Assembly (NCBI GenBank): GCA_037200045.1 | Contig: JBBCHM010000001.1 | Span: 868,001 to 932,000, forward strand | Direction: 5' to 3' | Length of the DNA: 64,000 nt | DNA from: Rhizomicrobium sp. | Lineage (GTDB): Bacteria; Pseudomonadota; Alphaproteobacteria; Micropepsales; Micropepsaceae | Shown: positions 59,450 to 64,000 of the stretch, in pieces | Layout: each line of letters begins with the position of its first letter | How positions within the stretch are numbered: position 1 is the first letter of the stretch | The notes under the pieces: model-generated | Database searches by the model: none | What the model was told of the DNA's origin: nothing | Seen by the model: the letters and a program-made list of their open reading frames with translations, nothing else | Position numbers and translations under genes: made by a program

Positions 59450-60178
59450 ATGCGCGCTCCGAAACTGGTTTGGGTCGGGGCGGCGCTGGCGGCGGGGGCG
59501 CTGGCGGCCGCGCCGGCGGCGGCCGGCTCGTTCGAAATCGCGCCGACCACGATCGATCTTCCGTCCGGGGGCGACAGGGCGGTCTTCTACATCACCAACC
59601 GCGGCACCGAGCCGGTCGCCGTCCAGATTCAGGGACTGGACTGGCGCCAGACGGGTGGGGGCGAACAGCTCGGCGCGAGCGACATGCTGACCGTAAGCCC
59701 GCCGGTGATGCGCCTTCTTCCCGAGCGGCGCCAGACCGTGCGCCTCCTGATCCGGCGGGGCGCCACGGCCGGGGAACAGAACTACCGTCTCCTCGTCAGC
59801 GAGCTTCCCGATCCGCAATCGCAGGCGTCGCAGCGCGTCCGGGTGCTGCTGCAATTGAGCGTTCCGGTGTTCGTGGCGGCCGCCGCGCCGGCCCCGCCCC
59901 ATCTGGCCTGGAGCGCGACACGCCGTCCGGGCGGCGTCGCGCTCACGGCGCGCAATGGCGGCGCGCGCCACGCAAAGCTCGTGGACATGTTCCTCGTCAC
60001 CTCCGCCGGCGCGAAAGTCGCGGTCGCGCCGAACGTGATTTCCTACGTCCTCGCCGGCGCCTCGCGGCGCTGGGTGGTGGCGTTGCCGGTCCCCAGGCCC
60101 GGCGAAACCTTGCGCATCGAAGGCCGCGACGACAGCGACAATGCGGCGGTCCGCGCGCCGGTCGCCATCGCTCCGTGA
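59450..60178 (+). CDS. Csu-type pilus chaperone
   Basis: 242 residues, periplasmic. After a signal peptide (to about residue 25, AAPAAAG), the PapD-like domain begins SFEIAPTTIDLPSGGDRAVF. MRLLPERRQTVRLLIRR holds the subunit-anchoring Arg residues and the G1-strand edge. The second Ig-like domain runs from about 140. Archaic chaperones of the Csu type are this size. GTG of the usher overlaps its stop (GTGA). Confidence 0.9.
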   Translation: MRAPKLVWVGAALAAGALAAAPAAAGSFEIAPTTIDLPSGGDRAVFYITNRGTEPVAVQIQGLDWRQTGGGEQLGASDMLTVSPPVMRLLPERRQTVRLLIRRGATAGEQNYRLLVSELPDPQSQASQRVRVLLQLSVPVFVAAAAPAPPHLAWSATRRPGGVALTARNGGARHAKLVDMFLVTSAGAKVAVAPNVISYVLAGASRRWVVALPVPRPGETLRIEGRDDSDNAAVRAPVAIAP

Positions 60179-62490
60179 ACCTCGCGCTTGCCGGCCTTGC
60201 GGTCCTGGCGACGGCGTTCGGTTTGTCGTGCGGCGCGGCGGCGGCGAAGAAGGACGCGGAGCGCTTGCTTCTGGAGATATGGGTCAACGGCCATGCCAGT
60301 CCCGTGCTCGCCAAGGTGATCGACAGGGACGGCGCGATTTTCGTCGATGCCGCCGATCTCGCCGCGTCCGGCATCAAGATCGCGCCGGCCGAGGTGGACG
60401 CGGACGGCCTCGTCGCCCTGGCGCCGCTCGGCGGCCTGCGCGCCGAACTCGTCGGCCAGGAACAGAAACTCCAGCTCACCGCGGACAAGGACCGTCTCGT
60501 GCCGCAGACCTTCGATCTGTCGCCGCCGGCGACGCCCAAGGCGGCGACCGCCGGCACGGGATTCATCGGCACCTACGACCTGGCCGCCACGGTCGACGAT
60601 TTCGGCCATGTCGGGAACACGGCGAGCTTCGGCGCGGCGCTGGGCGGCACGCTCTTCACGCCGCTGGGAACGCTGACGTCGAGCGGTTTCACGCAAAGCC
60701 AGCCGGGCGGCACGCAGGTCACGCGGCTGGACACGACCGCCGAATTCGACGAGCCGGATTCGATGCGGCGCTGGTCGTTCGGCGACGCGATTTCCGGCGG
60801 CCTCGACTGGTCGCGCCCGGTGCGCTTCGCCGGCCTTCAGGTCGCGATCGATTTCGATCTGCGGCCCGATCTCGCCACCTTTCCGTTGCCCAGTTTCTTC
60901 GGTCAGACGGCGGTTCCCGCGACCGTGGACGTCTTCGTCAACGCGGCGCGGGTGTTCGAGACCGGAATCGCGCCGGGCCCCTTCGAAATCGACAATCTTC
61001 CCATCGTCACCGGCAGCGGCGAGGCGAGCATCACGGTCCACGACGTGCTGGGACGCGAGACGACGGCGGTGCTGCCGTTCTTCGCAACCGCCGCGTTGCT
61101 CCGCCCGGGGCTGTCGTCCTACGATCTCGACATCGGATTCCTCCGCCGCGATTACGGGATACGAAGCTTCGGCTACAGCGACGCGGCGCTGGCCGGAACC
61201 TACCGCGTCGGCGTCACCAGCGGGCTCACGCTCGAAGCGCATGGCGAGGCCACGATGGACGTGCAGCTCGCCGGCGGCGGCGCGGCGTTCTCGCTCGGAC
61301 ATTACGGCGCGATGCGGATCGCCGCGGCGGCGAGCAGTAGCGCCGGCGGCCGCCGCACTGGGATGCTCTATTCGGCCTCGCTCGACACGCAATCCTATCC
61401 CGTCGGGTTCTTCGGCTCGGTCAGCGCGACATCGGGCCATTACGAGGACATGGCGACCATCGGCGGCGCCGCGCCGCCCAGGCTGCAGCTTCAGCTTGGC
61501 GCCAATCTCGGCCTGGCCCGCGCCGGCTCGCTGGCGGTCTCGTGGATCGAGATCCGGCGCGACGGCCGCGACGCGACGCGGCTCGCCTCGGCATCCTATA
61601 CGGTGTCGTTCGCCGACGGCTGGTATCTCGGCACGACGGGCTTCTACGACTGCGTCAACCGCACATGGACGGCCGAAGCGTTTCTCAGCATCGCGCTGGG
61701 CGACAGCCTGCTCGCGGACGCCACGGCGCATGTCGGAAGCCATGCCAACGAGGAAGAAGTCAGCCTCATCCAATCGGTCAACCCGGACGGCGGCTTCGGC
61801 TACCGCGTCTCCGCGGCGACCGGCGACAGCAACATCGCGCAAGCCGAAGCGACCTGGATCGAGCCGCATGGCAGTCTCGACGCCGCCATCGCCTCGACCG
61901 ACGGCCGCGTCGCGGGGCGGCTCCTCGCCTCGGGCGCGGTTGTCGCGATGGACGGCGGGCTGTACGCCACGCAGGTGCCGAACGGCGCCGTCGCGCTGGT
62001 GCATGCGGGCGCGCCGGACGTCCGCGTCTTCCGCGAGAACCGCCAGGTCGCGACGGCCGATTCGGATGGCGACGCGCTCATCACGGGGCTGGTGCCCTAT
62101 ACCGAGAACCGGATTTCCATCGACCCGCGCGACTATGGGTTTTCGACCATCATCGACACGACCGACAAAATCGTCGTGCCGCGCCGCATGAGCGGGGTGA
62201 TCGTCGACCTGGCGCCGACCTCGCGCGATCCCGCGATCGTCGTTCTCACCCTGGCGGACGGCGAGCCGCCGCCGCCCGGCTCGCGCGCCACGCTGGACGA
62301 CGGCGGCGAACCGCTCGTCGTGGGACGCGGCGGCGAGGTCTTCATCGCCGATTTTCCCCACGCCGTGCGGGGCACGGTCGAATACGGCGCGCAAACCTGC
62401 CGTTTCGAAATATCGCCGCCCGCCGCGCCCTCGCGGGACGCGATCCCCCGGCTCGGGCCGGTCCTTTGCGCGACGGGGGGCGGGATATGA
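60175..62490 (+). CDS. Csu-type pilus outer-membrane usher
   Basis: 771 residues. A signal peptide is followed by an N-terminal domain (LLLEIWVNGHASPVLAKVID), then the beta-barrel with the characteristic GLDWSRPVRFAGLQVAIDFD, FPLPSFFGQTAVPATVDVFV, plug-domain region and C-terminal soluble domains ending NLPFRNIA-like sequence in another frame (not used here). The archaic usher family is shorter than FimD-like ushers (about 800). GTG start overlaps the chaperone stop. It threads pilus subunits across the outer membrane. Confidence 0.9.
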   Translation: MNLALAGLAVLATAFGLSCGAAAAKKDAERLLLEIWVNGHASPVLAKVIDRDGAIFVDAADLAASGIKIAPAEVDADGLVALAPLGGLRAELVGQEQKLQLTADKDRLVPQTFDLSPPATPKAATAGTGFIGTYDLAATVDDFGHVGNTASFGAALGGTLFTPLGTLTSSGFTQSQPGGTQVTRLDTTAEFDEPDSMRRWSFGDAISGGLDWSRPVRFAGLQVAIDFDLRPDLATFPLPSFFGQTAVPATVDVFVNAARVFETGIAPGPFEIDNLPIVTGSGEASITVHDVLGRETTAVLPFFATAALLRPGLSSYDLDIGFLRRDYGIRSFGYSDAALAGTYRVGVTSGLTLEAHGEATMDVQLAGGGAAFSLGHYGAMRIAAAASSSAGGRRTGMLYSASLDTQSYPVGFFGSVSATSGHYEDMATIGGAAPPRLQLQLGANLGLARAGSLAVSWIEIRRDGRDATRLASASYTVSFADGWYLGTTGFYDCVNRTWTAEAFLSIALGDSLLADATAHVGSHANEEEVSLIQSVNPDGGFGYRVSAATGDSNIAQAEATWIEPHGSLDAAIASTDGRVAGRLLASGAVVAMDGGLYATQVPNGAVALVHAGAPDVRVFRENRQVATADSDGDALITGLVPYTENRISIDPRDYGFSTIIDTTDKIVVPRRMSGVIVDLAPTSRDPAIVVLTLADGEPPPPGSRATLDDGGEPLVVGRGGEVFIADFPHAVRGTVEYGAQTCRFEISPPAAPSRDAIPRLGPVLCATGGGI

Positions 62491-62987
62491 TCCGCCGGCT
62501 ACGTCTTCTCTCATATGCCTTTTGCTTGGTGCTTCTCGCCGCGACGGCGCCGCAGCGGGCGTCCGCCGGGGCCTGCGGCGTCGCGCTCAATCCGGTCCTG
62601 GTGTTGGCCAGCGGGGTGTCCTTCGGCCTGTATTCGCCAGGCGCCGCCACGGCCGCGACCTCCAGCGGCACTATCACCGTGACCTGCACGGTCGTGCTCG
62701 GCTCGACCTTGCCGAGCTTCTCGGTCGCGCTGTCGGCCGGCACGAACGGCACTTTCGCCCAAAGGAAGATGGCCTTCGGAACCGCGCGCCTGAATTACAA
62801 TCTCTATACCAGCCCAGCCCTGACCACGATCTGGGGCGACGGCACGACCCCGACGATGACGCAGTCCTACGCCGCGAGCGGCGGGCTCGCCCTGACGACA
62901 TTCACGGTCTATGGCAGCGTTCCGACTCATCAGTTCTCGGCGCTCGGCCTTTTTGGCGACGGCATCACGGTGACGGTGACCTATTGA
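62487..62987 (+). CDS. Second spore coat U-domain protein, minor pilus subunit
   Basis: 166 residues, signal peptide to about 27 (ASA-GA). SCPU features: Cys in GACGVALNPVLVLASG, TVTCTVVLG, LNYNLYTSPAL, TIWGDG and the C-terminal GDGITVTVTY. It is probably the tip or a minor subunit, as the last gene after the usher in Csu operons. Its ATG overlaps the usher stop (ATGA). The gap to the next gene (154 bp) contains an A/T-rich stretch TTTTTTGCGAAATTTTGG (63028 onward). Confidence 0.88.
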   Translation: MIRRLRLLSYAFCLVLLAATAPQRASAGACGVALNPVLVLASGVSFGLYSPGAATAATSSGTITVTCTVVLGSTLPSFSVALSAGTNGTFAQRKMAFGTARLNYNLYTSPALTTIWGDGTTPTMTQSYAASGGLALTTFTVYGSVPTHQFSALGLFGDGITVTVTY

Positions 62988-63141
62988 GATCGGAGTTCCC
63001 GCGTCGGTCGAAGGGTCTCGAACAATTTTTTGCGAAATTTTGGAACTATTGAATAAAGAGATTGTTGTGACGAAGGGTGGCATTGGCGTTCTGCGTGTCG
63101 AATCGGCGAAAGCTTGATCCCGAGCCGATGAGAGGATGCGT

Positions 63142-64000
63142 ATGGAATTGCCTTGGACCTATTTCGCGCTCGGCCTTTGCATCCGGTCCGAACAGCCGAT
63201 TCCCGAACTGGCCGGCTGCCTTGACGGCGCGGGCTGTCCGGGGCCGGTCGTCGAAATCCGATGGGCGGCATTGGACGCCGTCCTGCCGGGCGCGCGCTAC
63301 CGGGGTCCCATCATCCAGGTCGGCGACGAGGAGATCCAGCTTGCCGTCGGCGTCATCGCGCGCTTTCGCATGCGCGCCGGCCGCGAGATCGTCGTCGACG
63401 CGCTGGCCGGTGCGTCGGGGCGCGATGTCCGCGCCTATCTGCTCGGCGCGGCGCTCGGCATATTGTGCCATCAACGCGCCTTGTTGCCGTTGCACGCCAA
63501 CGCCGTCGTGATGCAGGGCCGCGTGGTCGCCATCGCCGGACGCTCCGGCGCCGGCAAATCGACGCTCGCCGCGCATTACCACGACAAGGGCCACGAGATC
63601 CTGTCGGACGACGTCTGCGCCGTGAGCTTTCCGCAGGAGGGCGGCCCGCTCGCCTGGTCGGGCATCCCGCGGCTGCGGCTGTGGCGCGATTCGGCGGAAG
63701 CTTCGGGCCGCGACGTGGATCGGCTGGAACCGGTTGCCGACGGCCTGGAGAAATATCACTGGCCGGTCAAATTGCACGCGCCGCAGGAAGGCCTCCTGCT
63801 CGATCGAATCTACGTCCTGTCCGATTCCGGGAGCGGCCCGCGGCCCGCGATTTCGCGGCTCGCGGGGGCCGACGCCCTGGAGGCCATCATGGAACAGACC
63901 TTCCGCCGCGAATATCTCGGCCTGATGGACGGCGCGGAGCAGCGTTTCGCGCGCGGCGTCGCGCTGCTGGCCAGCGTGCCGGTGTTCCGCGTTCCCTGGC
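63142..64000 (+). CDS. HprK-related P-loop kinase (5' part; runs off window)
   Basis: 286 residues visible. The N-terminal 110 residues lack a clear family; then comes a P-loop GRSGAGKST (133-141) preceded by LPLHANAVVMQGRVVAIAG, and ILSDDVCAVSF (153-163), the layout of HPr kinase-like (PF07475-type) domains. In Alphaproteobacteria such stand-alone HprK-like kinases are associated with exopolysaccharide or peptide-modification clusters. AGAGG lies 8 nt before the ATG. The 3' end, and thus its downstream partners, are beyond base 64000. Confidence 0.8.
   Translation, partial: MELPWTYFALGLCIRSEQPIPELAGCLDGAGCPGPVVEIRWAALDAVLPGARYRGPIIQVGDEEIQLAVGVIARFRMRAGREIVVDALAGASGRDVRAYLLGAALGILCHQRALLPLHANAVVMQGRVVAIAGRSGAGKSTLAAHYHDKGHEILSDDVCAVSFPQEGGPLAWSGIPRLRLWRDSAEASGRDVDRLEPVADGLEKYHWPVKLHAPQEGLLLDRIYVLSDSGSGPRPAISRLAGADALEAIMEQTFRREYLGLMDGAEQRFARGVALLASVPVFRVPW

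Overview
The window is one continuous, G+C-rich bacterial chromosome segment with densely packed genes and frequent ATGA/GTGA/TGATG start-stop overlaps. Gene content suggests an alphaproteobacterium: RND, EmrAB and NodT-type efflux, QueG and QueD, MtgA and UppP, a Csu-type pilus, a periplasmic PQQ dehydrogenase and an NDUFA9-like protein. A free-living soil or plant-associated relative of Rhizomicrobium, Caulobacterales or sphingomonads is possible, but this is inferred from gene content only. There is no rRNA, CRISPR array or recognisable transposase; one tRNA gene is present.

Layout. 1-3579 (minus): an AcrAB-like RND efflux pair, the permease cut by the window edge. 3750-5547: a tiny His-rich membrane peptide and an MFS exporter. 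5556-20816 (minus): a 17-gene cluster with gaps of at most 20 nt, rich in oxidoreductases (GMC oxidase, two SDRs, desaturase-like flavoprotein, P450, 3-hydroxyisobutyrate-dehydrogenase-like enzyme, VAO/PCMH-type flavoprotein with a cytochrome c, FAD monooxygenase) and hydrolases (serine hydrolase, two metallo-beta-lactamase-fold enzymes, alpha/beta hydrolase). It looks like a catabolic operon for an unknown aromatic or terpenoid-like compound. 21065-27276: a secreted S8 protease with twelve 7-residue NPFYG-type repeats, a periplasmic-TPR histidine kinase and a divergent HTH regulator. 27305-37147: a second RND pump with a divergent TetR regulator and shared operator, then marR-OMF-emrA-emrB. 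37178-50013: housekeeping and mixed genes (membrane glycosyltransferase-like protein, PQQ dehydrogenase, M48 protease, queG, GST, mtgA, uppP), with two families of palindromic intergenic repeats between them.

50160-53824: tRNA-Leu(CAG) followed by a 3.6-kb insert bounded by a perfect 23-bp direct repeat of the tRNA 3' end. The insert carries a DUF6429-like remnant, a small conserved protein with a SWIM zinc-finger protein, and a class II Fic AMP-transferase behind a perfect 25-bp palindrome, but no integrase. 53868-58501: a QueD-like protein lacking the usual cysteine, an aldo/keto reductase, msrB-msrA, and a GAF-PAS-GGDEF-EAL c-di-GMP protein. 58899-62987: a chaperone-usher (Csu-type) pilus operon preceded by two mutually exclusive hairpins. 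63142-end: an HprK-like kinase cut by the window edge.

The most noteworthy items are the uncharacterised catabolic operon, the compact Fic island in tRNA-Leu with its palindromic operator, the repeat-bearing S8 protease, and the regulatory architecture in front of the efflux and pilus operons.
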